Below, in pieces: positions 1-7,767 of a DNA stretch of 42,502 nucleotides. The DNA comes from a virus. Under the pieces are notes generated by a model that was given only the letters and a program-made list of their open reading frames with translations, was not told the origin of the DNA and did no database searches. Each line of letters begins with the position of its first letter. Positions within the stretch are counted from its first letter, which is position 1. The DNA lies in IMG/VR virus record IMGVR_UViG_3300023220_000066, positions 1 to 42,502 of that record. The stretch is one strand, 5' to 3'. The position numbers and the translations under genes were made by a program.

Positions 1-930
1 AGCAAGTTCATTAACCGTAAGGTCTTTGTTCTCTACTTCACCGTTTTCACCGTTGGCAACACCTTCGTTATCGGGGGTGTTATCATCCATTTCGGATTCC
101 TCTTGGTTAGTGACGGCGTTGCCGTCTTTTGGTATGAACGTCACGACACGAACCACTTCAACAGTGTCGTCTTGTAACGTTACACTATCATTCGCGCCTA
201 GCGAATAACCGCGTTTGAATAGACCACTTTCGCCGTCTTTGACGTGTACGTGGTAAATAAATGTTTTTGATTCAGGAAATACGTCATCAACCCATGATCT
301 ATCGTTTTCAAGTAAATCATTAAGCCTCATATGAAGCGTATGACAACTTAATTCGTTTACAATAATATCTTCGTTTTGTACCGCTGTACCGACATGTTCA
401 CCCGCTGCTTTCTCATTCATGAGAATAGCGACATGATCATAATTAAAATTACGACCGACCGACGTATAATCTTTGCCGTCGTGTTCGTTAGTGCCGACTT
501 CGTTTTCAAGCTGAAGGTTTAACCCCGTTGAAACACCGATAAAATCGCCGTTGTTAATTTTCGCAAGTAAATCTTTACCCTTGTCGCTTTCGTTAGCGCG
601 GGTGATATCAATACATAACTCGTTCATGATCTTCTTACCGTCGGTCACAGGGTTACGAATAAACGCGCCGACATTGTGGATATTATCCGCAACCGGGTTA
701 CTTATTGAAACGTTCACACCGTTAACTTTAGGGTGACCAATAGGGGCTTTCATCATATGCAATTGCGACAATGAATTTTGAACTTCGTCATTCGGGTAAA
801 GTATATTATTCATCACCGAATCACCCACGATTGAAACCATGCGTGTAACTAGATGTTCGCGACCGCCGATAAACTCATTCGTGACTTTACCCGACGTCTT
901 ACTGTTTATAAGTATAAATTGATCTTTCAT
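1..930 (-). CDS. Prohead protease, DUF2213-like (3' end cut by window edge)
   Basis: The frame opens with ATG at 930 and stays open for 310 codons to the window edge, so the C-terminus is missing. Residues about 45-170 look like the DUF2213 phage head protease family: a GHP motif (APIGHPKV), then a segment resembling VSTGL, then a conserved HVAIL...AAG block. The end becomes acidic and low in complexity (rich in D, E, N), as expected where a protease runs into a scaffold-like tail. It follows the Mu F-like head gene with a short gap. The minus-strand ORF at 42175-42502 is probably the rest of the same protein, because the late genes become continuous when the ends are joined. Inferred role: processing or scaffolding of the procapsid. 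Confidence 0.72.
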   Translation of the reverse strand, partial: MKDQFILINSKTSGKVTNEFIGGREHLVTRMVSIVGDSVMNNILYPNDEVQNSLSQLHMMKAPIGHPKVNGVNVSISNPVADNIHNVGAFIRNPVTDGKKIMNELCIDITRANESDKGKDLLAKINNGDFIGVSTGLNLQLENEVGTNEHDGKDYTSVGRNFNYDHVAILMNEKAAGEHVGTAVQNEDIIVNELSCHTLHMRLNDLLENDRSWVDDVFPESKTFIYHVHVKDGESGLFKRGYSLGANDSVTLQDDTVEVVRVVTFIPKDGNAVTNQEESEMDDNTPDNEGVANGENGEVENKDLTVNELA

Positions 931-949
931 GTTTTTCACCTTAGTTGAT

Positions 950-1846
950 TTATGAAATATTTGCAAGTCCCGCGACTCGTCTTTCTGTACGTTCTTTCGG
1001 ATCGTCTAAACTTTCGATATGTGGAACCAAAGCACAACGACAATTCGGTTCACCTATTAACGCGCGCGCTTGTTCGTCGGTATATATCACACCGTTGCGA
1101 TGCGCGTGTGTGTTTCTGACTCGTTCGTCGCCTGAAGTGACCCATTCTTGCATTATATCGACGCCCGTTTCGGCACTTAAAATAACACTTTCGTTAATTT
1201 TTGCAACATTGTAAGCGCGCACCGTTTCAGTACGTGCCATTAAGCGCGACCGGGTAACACCGATTTTATCCACACGGTCATTGATTAATTTCGCCAATTT
1301 AGCCGCACCGAACCCTTGTTCAATACCGTCGGTAAGAACCCGCGCTATCTGTTTCGACATTTCGTTCGTGATACCCTGCAACGCAACGAAGTCGCGGGTG
1401 TATATCAATTGGATAGCGTCAAGATGTATAGGGTTTGTGATTGGTACAAACGCGGCACCAAGCGACGGAGTCGCCGTACCGACCACTTGAGCGATAGAAA
1501 CGCCCTGTATCGCTTGCGGTATGTCAGTAATGCCTTGACGACGTAATTCTATCGCCCCGACGTGTACCCCGCGCGTATAGGCACGTTCTATATATTGATT
1601 TTGCCACATGTCGCCGGGTACAAGCGCATTATCGAATATTCGGTCGTCAATCTGTGTTTGCAAGAACGCGAGAAATTCAAGCACCGCTTGCGCCGATGTA
1701 CCGAATTCAAACGCCTGATTTGTTACGGTGGTTTGACCATGCAATATGAAACGATTGATATCGCCTTTTAATTTGCGATACCTGACGTTAAATTGCGTAA
1801 TCCATTGTTGACGAATTACCTTCGTTTTTGTTGGGTCTGTTGCCAT
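950..1846 (-). CDS. Phage Mu F-like head morphogenesis protein
   Basis: Minor head protein of about 298 residues. Its C-terminal part carries the Mu F hallmark: an ARTETVRAYN segment, then TSGDERVRNTHAHRNG, then GEPNCRCALVPH with the paired cysteines typical of the family. Such proteins sit near the portal and assist head assembly or DNA injection. The frame stays open upstream to an ATG at 1915, but the extra 23 residues are hydrophobic, have no family counterpart and would be encoded inside the divergent promoter region. The ATG at 1846 (MATDPTK) is therefore preferred, although no clear ribosome binding site is visible. It lies between the protease and, across the antisense cassette, the portal gene. 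Confidence 0.85.
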   Translation of the reverse strand: MATDPTKTKVIRQQWITQFNVRYRKLKGDINRFILHGQTTVTNQAFEFGTSAQAVLEFLAFLQTQIDDRIFDNALVPGDMWQNQYIERAYTRGVHVGAIELRRQGITDIPQAIQGVSIAQVVGTATPSLGAAFVPITNPIHLDAIQLIYTRDFVALQGITNEMSKQIARVLTDGIEQGFGAAKLAKLINDRVDKIGVTRSRLMARTETVRAYNVAKINESVILSAETGVDIMQEWVTSGDERVRNTHAHRNGVIYTDEQARALIGEPNCRCALVPHIESLDDPKERTERRVAGLANIS

Positions 1847-1874
1847 GAGTTTAAAATACGTCAAAACAAAGCAT

Positions 1875-1903
1875 TTGACAATATAGCGGAATACGCGTAA
1901 TAA
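1875..1903 (+). promoter_or_regulatory. Sigma70-like promoter of antisense cassette 1
   Basis: TTGACA at 1875-1880, a 17-base spacer, then TAATAA at 1898-1903, pointing rightward to the gene at 1944. The spacer and leader resemble those of the promoter at 9356-9384: both contain AATACGC in the spacer and AAAACGAATCA followed by AGGAATAA before the start codon. The shared spacer sequence could be a regulator site. Confidence 0.75.
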
Positions 1904-1943
1904 TACATTCACCAAAACGAATCAATAAAACAGGAATAATTAA

Positions 1944-2408
1944 ATGTTAAACGAAATCAACAAAGCTTTCGCAAAATTAGACGCATTAATGTACACGAAA
2001 CAATTAAAATGGGTTCTCGAACGTAAAAATGCGTTAAAGGAATATGAAGCTGCATATTGTCTTAAACCTAAAAGCGAACAAAACATTTGGGTAAAATACC
2101 CGGAAATGCATAGGCTTTGTGGTGGTAAAACATGGTATGGAATAATCGCAGACAACAGCGTCAAAATGTTACCGCAAATCATTCGCAAGAACGTTGACGC
2201 TTTAATCGCAAAACGTAACGCCCGGATCATTGCAGCACTTAATAAAAAAGACATCACCGAAATTGAGCCGTTCGAATTAGAAGAATACGGCGACGGGTTT
2301 GAAGGTGTCTTTTATGTTGATGGTCATTGTGTATCAATTAGAACCATTCTTGCGGGTGGCTATAACATTCAATGTCTTCACCAACGCACGTTAATTAAAG
2401 TAACATAA
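1944..2408 (+). CDS. Hypothetical protein, first gene of antisense cassette 1
   Basis: This 154-residue protein matches no family I recognise. It starts at an ATG preceded by a good ribosome binding site (CAGGAATAATTAA) and downstream of the promoter at 1875-1903. The N-terminal half is rich in charged helices (ALMYTKQLKWVLERKNALKEY); the C-terminal third looks beta-rich with glycines (GDGFEGVFYVDGHCVS). It has no signal peptide, membrane segment or clear catalytic motif. It opens a run of five or six closely packed plus-strand genes lying antisense to the late transcript, so an early, possibly host-directed, role is plausible but unproven. Confidence 0.7.
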   Translation: MLNEINKAFAKLDALMYTKQLKWVLERKNALKEYEAAYCLKPKSEQNIWVKYPEMHRLCGGKTWYGIIADNSVKMLPQIIRKNVDALIAKRNARIIAALNKKDITEIEPFELEEYGDGFEGVFYVDGHCVSIRTILAGGYNIQCLHQRTLIKVT

Positions 2409-2416
2409 CTTCAATC

Positions 2417-2437
2417 GGGCGGCTTTCGGGTCGTCCC
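2417..2437 (+). terminator. Hairpin between cassette genes, possible attenuator
   Basis: GGGCGGC at 2417-2423 can pair with GTCG-CCC at 2430-2437 (one bulged T) around a short TTTCGG loop, in the 46-base gap between two genes. No uridine run follows, so it may be an attenuator or processing site, not a full terminator. Confidence 0.3.
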
Positions 2438-2454
2438 TTAATAGGAATAATAAA

Positions 2455-2646
2455 ATGAAACTAGAAACACAAAAAGTTTCGTCAATGGCTTATCGCATAT
2501 GGGACGAAGACAATAATGAAGTCGGTTATGTAAAAAAGACCGGGTATCAAGCGTACAGATTAACCATTAACGACGAATATATCGGTACGTTCAACAGCGT
2601 CGAATCATGTGTCGCGCGTTTGGTGAAACGATTGGAGTCGGTGTAA
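2455..2646 (+). CDS. Small hypothetical protein
   Basis: This 63-residue protein starts at an ATG with a ribosome binding site (AGGAATAATAAA). It looks like a compact alpha/beta protein: a short strand-rich start (VSSMAYRIWDEDNNEVGYV), aromatic residues in the middle, and a basic C-terminal helix. No family is recognised. Its stop codon shares one base with the start of the TOPRIM gene (TAATG), so the two are probably translationally coupled. Confidence 0.65.
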   Translation: MKLETQKVSSMAYRIWDEDNNEVGYVKKTGYQAYRLTINDEYIGTFNSVESCVARLVKRLESV

Positions 2647-3563
2647 TGTCTTTCATACAATATATAGATAAAAAATTCACCGCTTCGTCGTTAGCGATAA
2701 TTGATCAAGCAAACGTTATTATTGATGAAATGTCGAATGACGGCGTTTATAATTTGAGCTTACGACAATTATATTATCAATTTGTCGCGGGTGACTTAAT
2801 CGCGAACACTGAAAAGAGTTATAAAAGTCTCGGCGGTATTATCACAAATGCGCGACTCGCGGGGCTTCTGTCGTGGTCTGTAATTCAAGATCGTGGTCGC
2901 ACGTGTAACAATATGGGGTATTTTGAAGAAAGTATCGAAAGCGTAATACAGGGTCTTGACGATTCAATATCGTTCGACCATTGGGAACGTCAAGAAAATT
3001 ATGTCGAAGTTTGGATTGAAAAAGACGCTTTAACAAATGTCATTCAAGACCCTTGTTGGAAACATCACGTTCGATATATGGCGTGTAAAGGATATATGTC
3101 CGCGTCGGCGGCATGGGAAGCCGGGCAAAGGTTTCGTAAGGCCGTTGACAAAGGCAAGAATCCTGTATTAATCCACTTAGGCGACCATGACCCTTCGGGT
3201 ATAGACATGACGCGCGACAACCAAGAACGTTTAGAATTGTTTGCGGGTTGTTCGATTGATATGCGACGTATTGCCTTGAACATGGATCAAATTGACCATT
3301 ATGCACCACCGCCAAACCCGACCAAATTATCGGATAGTCGCGCCTCGGATTATATAGCCGATTATGGTGATTCAAGTTGGGAACTTGACGCTTTAAAACC
3401 TTCTGTTATTAGAAATCTTGTATCGTCAGAAATTGAAAGTTTAGTTGACGAATCTATATGGGATGACGTAACAGAACATGAAGAAGAAGAGCAAGAAAAA
3501 CTTCGCAAACTTTCTGAAAATTGGGGTTCCGTTGAATCATTCTTGGAAACAATTAATGACTAA
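2646..3563 (+). CDS. TOPRIM protein resembling topoisomerase VI subunit A / Spo11
   Basis: This 305-residue protein has an N-terminal winged-helix-like part with NLSLRQLYYQFV (residues about 36-47). That matches the position of the catalytic-tyrosine motif in topoisomerase VI A/Spo11-type proteins, with Tyr43 or Tyr44 as the candidate. A TOPRIM core follows, with Glu125 (VWIEKDAL) and the metal-binding pair Asp180/Asp182 (HLGDHDPSG). The C-terminus is acidic (EEEEQEKLRKL). Known family members cut DNA through a phosphotyrosine bond, usually with an ATPase B subunit. No GHKL ATPase is encoded here, so it may act as a nickase or nuclease, or use a host partner. ATG at 2646 is chosen over an earlier in-frame start because it overlaps the previous stop and has a GGAG site upstream. 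Confidence 0.75.
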   Translation: MSFIQYIDKKFTASSLAIIDQANVIIDEMSNDGVYNLSLRQLYYQFVAGDLIANTEKSYKSLGGIITNARLAGLLSWSVIQDRGRTCNNMGYFEESIESVIQGLDDSISFDHWERQENYVEVWIEKDALTNVIQDPCWKHHVRYMACKGYMSASAAWEAGQRFRKAVDKGKNPVLIHLGDHDPSGIDMTRDNQERLELFAGCSIDMRRIALNMDQIDHYAPPPNPTKLSDSRASDYIADYGDSSWELDALKPSVIRNLVSSEIESLVDESIWDDVTEHEEEEQEKLRKLSENWGSVESFLETIND

Positions 3564-3741
3564 AACAGCCGCAACCATTTGTCGTGACGCGGGGCTTGAA
3601 AGCCTTGGTGAACTGTCACGACTTTCCGCAGTGCCAGAACGTACTTTAAACGACTGGTATAAACCAACGCACCCGCGACACATTACTTTTCAAGTATTGG
3701 TTTTAGGTGCAACTTTAAAAAAGAAGGAACTATCAAAATGA
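3556..3741 (+). CDS. Small helix-turn-helix protein
   Basis: This 61-residue protein contains a likely helix-turn-helix: LGELSRLSAVPERTLNDWY (residues about 18-36), in which a turn between two helices is followed by a recognition-helix pattern like those of small phage DNA-binding proteins. Its ATG overlaps the end of the TOPRIM gene by eight bases; an upstream in-frame ATG at 3478 would lie deep inside that gene and is less likely. Its last codons overlap the next gene. It could be a local regulator of the cassette, but its target is not visible. Confidence 0.65.
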   Translation: MTKTAATICRDAGLESLGELSRLSAVPERTLNDWYKPTHPRHITFQVLVLGATLKKKELSK

Positions 3742-4094
3742 TTGAAAATAAAATTAGCTTAATTACATTAGGTGCCGTGTTTGGCAATCTAGTCGGACGT
3801 GACCCGCTGTATCGAAAGAAAGCGAAAAAGGTTTACCCGGACCACGTAAGACCCGAAACGCGCGCGGCATGGCTTGAACAACGTAAAACCCCCGCACCCG
3901 ATTCGCGTCAAGTAATGCGTTGTTACGCGCGTAAAAGTCACGGTTCTAATCGCGGCGGTACATTGGATTTAGGTATTAAAAAAGCTAAAAAACAATGGTC
4001 ACTATTTGACGAAGTATCGCGTACAATGATGAAATCACGCGGTTTAACTCGTTATTTCAGCCGTGACTTTACGTATAGCGGAAAGGCGGCGTAA
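3738..4094 (+). CDS. Basic hypothetical protein
   Basis: This 118-residue protein is strongly basic, with clusters such as RKKAKKVYPDH, CYARKSHGSNRGG and GIKKAKKQW. A nucleic-acid contact is suggested by charge alone. No membrane segment or recognised domain is present. It starts four bases before the end of the preceding HTH gene (ATGA overlap) and is followed within two bases by a GTG-started small gene, so it belongs to the same operon. Confidence 0.65.
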   Translation: MIENKISLITLGAVFGNLVGRDPLYRKKAKKVYPDHVRPETRAAWLEQRKTPAPDSRQVMRCYARKSHGSNRGGTLDLGIKKAKKQWSLFDEVSRTMMKSRGLTRYFSRDFTYSGKAA

Positions 4095-4095
4095 C

Positions 4096-4239
4096 GTGGG
4101 GTTTTCATTAAAAACATTTTTCACCGCTCTTGAAGGGATGCTTGAAGGTATGGAAGACGATGACATTACGTTAATGCAGATAACGGAACTTGTCGCCGAT
4201 CAAAAAAAGTATGCCGAAGAATGTGGTGTATTGGATTAA
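4096..4239 (+). CDS. Small acidic hypothetical protein with GTG start
   Basis: GTG at 4096 opens a 47-residue frame ending at TAA 4237-4239. A purine-rich stretch (GGAAAGGCGG) lies just upstream. The protein is acidic and helical (LEGMLEGMEDDDITLMQ, then VADQKKYAEE) with no recognised family. It is tightly packed after the basic gene and is the last gene of the cassette before a hairpin and the convergent portal gene. Confidence 0.55.
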   Translation: MGFSLKTFFTALEGMLEGMEDDDITLMQITELVADQKKYAEECGVLD

Positions 4240-4250
4240 CTATATAATAT

Positions 4251-4286
4251 TACACCCGGTCACATTAGGTTTGTGGTCCGGGTGTA
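4251..4286. terminator. Hairpin between convergent transcripts
   Basis: TACACCCGG at 4251-4259 is the perfect reverse complement of CCGGGTGTA at 4278-4286, and an inner CAC/GTG pair extends the stem. It lies between the end of antisense cassette 1 and the end of the portal gene. No clear uridine run follows on either side, so strength as a terminator is uncertain. Confidence 0.5.
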
Positions 4287-4308
4287 TGCCTTTATGCGGT
4301 GTCGCGTA

Positions 4309-5706
4309 TTAAGTAGGAACACCGGGCAACCCGGCAATGTCGGCGTCGTCATCTTCTGTGTCGTCAAATACACCAAGCGTCACAATATTCATAATTTCTA
4401 ATAACAATTGTTCACCGCCTACAATACCACTTAAACCGCCCATGTCATTAATCGCAGACGAAATCAACGCAACGGCTTGCGCTTTGTTCTTCTGTGTTTC
4501 GGATTGTTGCAATTCATTAAGTGATTCGTTAACAGGCCATTCGATAACAGCGTCAAGCGGTATCGGGTCGAAGTATCCGGCGACACCTAAGATCGTAAGC
4601 ACCTGACGCAACCAATCGGAACACATCATTTCTTGACGGTCTTTAATGATTTGATTGTATGCCGCTTTATCTTCGTTGCCGGACGTTTGACCACCACCTT
4701 CACCCGTAAGAATACGAAGCGGAATCCCGGTCGCGGCACTAATCATTTTAAACGTGCCTAAAATAGTTTCTTTAGGGTCCGCAAGATCGGCGGTCAATTG
4801 CGTGACGTCCATGTTACCCAAACGCAACGCGTCAGCCATACCATTTGTGAATTCAGCGATACTTTCACGCAGATCGGCAAGCATTTTTATACCGTCCGGG
4901 GTATTGGGAATCGAGTCTTTCATTGTCAACGCTAATATACGGCGCGCATTACGCCAATAAGCTTCAGCGGAACCACCCTGCGCTTTGATTAGATCAATAA
5001 CGAAGTTGTATATAGGTTCAAGCGCGGACATACCCACGAAGTCGTTATCAAGCGCGTCTTCAGCAAGATGTACAATGCGCGTATAATGGACGTTGATTGT
5101 TTGAAGGTTTGCGATGATCTTGCTATCCGCAAATTCAACAACACGCAATTGATACATTAAAGGCGCACCATATCGCGGACTCGTAACGTCAGTGTCATAT
5201 TGTGTCACTTCAACACCGTCTTCGCGATACGCTTTGAAATAGGTCGCTTTCATGGCGGCTTTCGCGTTACTGACACGACCAAGCGGTTCGTCGGGTGACT
5301 TCGCACCGTCAGGAACACCGACGAATAAAACACTAAATCGCGCGATACGGTTTAATGTATCGGCTTGTTCTAAGCGACGAAACAGCTTGATTGACTCAAG
5401 TGCTTGCAACACGTCGGTCATGATCTCTTTGTCGCCTTGCATGATCTTCGGAACGTCGCGCCAACACGAACGGGCAATACCCCGCGTTAAACGTGTCGCA
5501 ACACCATGACGCTCATACATTTTAAAGTAATCTTCGACGTCAATCGTCGCCGGATATCCGAACACGTCAGACATGTCGCGCATACCTTGATGTGTCACGT
5601 ATGGACCGCCTATAATATCATTAATACGCCGCGTCGTTGAAGCGTTTATCACTTCGGACGTTATTAATGCGGGTACACCCGGCGGTAAAACTGTTACGTC
5701 ATTCAT
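4309..5706 (-). CDS. Portal protein, DUF1073-like
   Basis: This 465-residue protein forms the dodecameric ring at the head vertex through which DNA enters and leaves. It follows the pattern of the DUF1073 group: an early DYFKMYERHGVATRLTRGIA segment, then ARSCWRDVP, a central beta region with TQYDTDVTSPRYG, then ISAATGIPLRILTGEGGGQ leading into NEDKAAYNQIIKDRQ, the usual late portal helix region. It lies downstream of the terminase genes and upstream of the Mu F-like gene, as expected. Some databases give related portals an anti-CBASS Acb1 label; nothing here supports that as the function. The C-terminus is acidic. Confidence 0.87.
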   Translation of the reverse strand: MNDVTVLPPGVPALITSEVINASTTRRINDIIGGPYVTHQGMRDMSDVFGYPATIDVEDYFKMYERHGVATRLTRGIARSCWRDVPKIMQGDKEIMTDVLQALESIKLFRRLEQADTLNRIARFSVLFVGVPDGAKSPDEPLGRVSNAKAAMKATYFKAYREDGVEVTQYDTDVTSPRYGAPLMYQLRVVEFADSKIIANLQTINVHYTRIVHLAEDALDNDFVGMSALEPIYNFVIDLIKAQGGSAEAYWRNARRILALTMKDSIPNTPDGIKMLADLRESIAEFTNGMADALRLGNMDVTQLTADLADPKETILGTFKMISAATGIPLRILTGEGGGQTSGNEDKAAYNQIIKDRQEMMCSDWLRQVLTILGVAGYFDPIPLDAVIEWPVNESLNELQQSETQKNKAQAVALISSAINDMGGLSGIVGGEQLLLEIMNIVTLGVFDDTEDDDADIAGLPGVPT

Positions 5707-5746
5707 TTTATACTGCCTTTACGCTGTTTGGTATTGGTGGTTTTTA

Positions 5747-7420
5747 TTAATTAGTCTTGTGTGCTTCAAGGTAGGGTTTTGTAGTTCCTGAGGCATTTGT
5801 AAAGTCTAAAGTTCCGCCACTGTCTTGATAAACCTGTAATTGAATAGTGTCATTAACTGCAAATTCTCCAGTATAGGTTACAGTGTCCTCACTAGTTGTC
5901 TTCGCTTGCTTCCTAGACGTAGCTACTCTACCACCATTTACAAAGATAGCCACAAACCTACTATTGGAATTACTATTCTCCCAAATACTTTGAGCAGTTA
6001 CTTGGTATTTACCTGCTGTTTTAATGGTGATTACCGAACCAGATGTGTGCATATCATCTGTGTCATACTCTTCTGTATTAAATGAAATCATAGTTGTTGT
6101 ATTATGAGAAATACTTTGATCTGTGGTATTAGTAAGTTTACAGGAGATGTCTGGCTTATTAACCTCCGCCCCTGTCTCTATACCATCCAACTTGGTCTTA
6201 TCACCATCAACAAACGCGCCCTCAGATAATATAGATTGTAACCCACTTAAATCTTGATCACCTGTATTAGTGCCTGATTGATTGCCTAATTTGGTTCTTT
6301 CCGTATCGGTCAGTATTTTCTTAGTCGCGGTTTCACTCATAGAATCCATGATAAAGGCGTCAGCATTTTTAGCAGTAGGGTCGTAAACAGCCTTAAGCAT
6401 ATCACCCGCGAAACCCGTTCCCGAATCCGCCCACGACGCGCCGTTCCAATAGAATAAATTACCGTTGGGGCTTGTCACCGTAGCAGTATCACCAGATACT
6501 GCCGTCGGATGCGCTGTTTGAAGTGCCGTTAAATCGGCAAACACACCCAAATATCGCCCACCTGTGAGACTACCTAGTTTACTCTTTTCAGCGTCGGTGT
6601 ATGCGTTCGTATCCGCATTATTTTCGTACTTAGTTTTGATATTAGCGTCAGTGAATTCAGTATCATCAACTTTTAAAGCTAAACCCGTATCAACATAATC
6701 TTCACTAGCAACTAAAACCTTAGTCAATACATGAATATCGGAGTCCAGATAAGGACACTCTTGACCAATGAATAAACCGCCGGATTGTGACAACGAACCT
6801 TTTAATTGAATACCTGAAAAACGCACGAATTGCATATCGCCTATTTCAGATATTAAACCACCATCACCCGCGTTAAACAATTCTAACATTATTAAGGTGT
6901 CAACCATCACCCCACTTATTTCAAATAAGGCATCAACTAACACCGCCCCCGTATCGTCTGTACCTTCCCATGATTGAATGCGCAATATACCTGTTGACGC
7001 GGGGATTATGCTAAAAGCTCTTGTCAATGTGTTACCGACCGCGCCACTAAACGCTAAGTCTTGAGGGTCCGATAGAGCAACCGCACTATCGGGGCAAACG
7101 TTAACGGTCTGTCTAGGGGGTATGAACCATTTCTCTAAAACAGTGCCGCCCGTGTCGTCATAGTAATATTGAGCGAATAACGTGTTTCTTTCCCTAGCGT
7201 CAGTGAACGCTAAAGCTCTAGCCGATGAACTTACACGTGCGCCGCCTTTACCTAAAATAAGAGAACCAGAAGGCACCGTTATGGCTTGTAAAAATTCAAC
7301 AGGTCCGGCGACCGTTTGCGGTGTCAAACTGACTTTATCAAGTTTATTAGTTATTTCTGTGGCTTCACCGCCGTAAAACTGTTTACCTTTTTCACTTTCA
7401 AAATCTTTACCTTGTGCCAT
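5747..7420 (-). CDS. Fibre-like receptor-binding protein with C1q/TNF-like C-terminus
   Basis: This 557-residue protein is built like a phage fibre. It contains short segments typical of fibre shafts (ADTNAYTDAEKSKLGSL, ILTDTERTKLGNQSGTNTG, DGDKTKLDGIETGAEVNKP) and a common phage module ending in GNLFYWNGASWADSGTG. The last 120 or so residues look like a C1q/TNF jelly roll (TAGKYQVTAQSIWEN, then FVAIFVNGGRVATS and NDTIQLQVYQDSGG), a trimeric receptor-binding fold. It is unusual in lying between the large terminase and the portal, so it may be a head fibre. The DNA for the C-terminal third is strikingly poor in CpG compared with its neighbours, which suggests it was acquired by recombination. 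Confidence 0.75.
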   Translation of the reverse strand: MAQGKDFESEKGKQFYGGEATEITNKLDKVSLTPQTVAGPVEFLQAITVPSGSLILGKGGARVSSSARALAFTDARERNTLFAQYYYDDTGGTVLEKWFIPPRQTVNVCPDSAVALSDPQDLAFSGAVGNTLTRAFSIIPASTGILRIQSWEGTDDTGAVLVDALFEISGVMVDTLIMLELFNAGDGGLISEIGDMQFVRFSGIQLKGSLSQSGGLFIGQECPYLDSDIHVLTKVLVASEDYVDTGLALKVDDTEFTDANIKTKYENNADTNAYTDAEKSKLGSLTGGRYLGVFADLTALQTAHPTAVSGDTATVTSPNGNLFYWNGASWADSGTGFAGDMLKAVYDPTAKNADAFIMDSMSETATKKILTDTERTKLGNQSGTNTGDQDLSGLQSILSEGAFVDGDKTKLDGIETGAEVNKPDISCKLTNTTDQSISHNTTTMISFNTEEYDTDDMHTSGSVITIKTAGKYQVTAQSIWENSNSNSRFVAIFVNGGRVATSRKQAKTTSEDTVTYTGEFAVNDTIQLQVYQDSGGTLDFTNASGTTKPYLEAHKTN

Positions 7421-7421
7421 G

Positions 7422-7763
7422 TTACACCACCGCTATTGTAATATTAACGTCAACACCCGCGTCAATCGCTGTTAACGTCATTTTAAACGCTTCAGCTTTC
7501 ACGTCAAACGGTTGAAAGTATTCGCCATTAGTTATATCAAGTTCGATAACGGCGTCATCAAAATCGACATGACCGACGGGCTTGACCGCCACCTGAAGCG
7601 AACCCAATGTCAGACTAGACGGGTCAACAGGGTCACCTTGCGCGTCACGTAAATCATACGTTACTTGCCATGAATTTTCGTTTGTACCGCTGATAGAAAC
7701 ATCTTTGATTTCTTCAGTTGTTATTGAATTTAATGTTACGTCGAAGCTATTGTTCTTGCTCAT
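7422..7763 (-). CDS. Small beta-rich structural protein
   Basis: This 113-residue protein is almost all predicted beta strand with an immunoglobulin-like rhythm (SWQVTYDLRDAQGDPVDPSS, GSLQVAVKPV, AFKMTLTAIDAGVDVNITI). It ends one base before the fibre-like gene and follows the terminase gene closely. The size and location suggest a decoration, fibre-attachment or chaperone protein that works with the fibre, but no family is recognised. Confidence 0.6.
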   Translation of the reverse strand: MSKNNSFDVTLNSITTEEIKDVSISGTNENSWQVTYDLRDAQGDPVDPSSLTLGSLQVAVKPVGHVDFDDAVIELDITNGEYFQPFDVKAEAFKMTLTAIDAGVDVNITIAVV

Positions 7764-7767
7764 CTTA

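Noticed and set aside
1847-1915. 23-residue hydrophobic N-terminal extension of the Mu F-like protein
   Set aside because: It overlaps the divergent promoter and leader, lacks a ribosome binding site and has no family counterpart; the ATG at 1846 fits better.
4309-5706. Anti-CBASS (Acb1) function for the DUF1073-like protein
   Set aside because: Length, motifs and gene order are those of a portal protein; the label arises from database naming of related domains.
5840-6085. Plus-strand frame antisense to the fibre-like gene
   Set aside because: It arises in the CpG-poor coding region, has no ribosome binding site and its composition is not protein-like.
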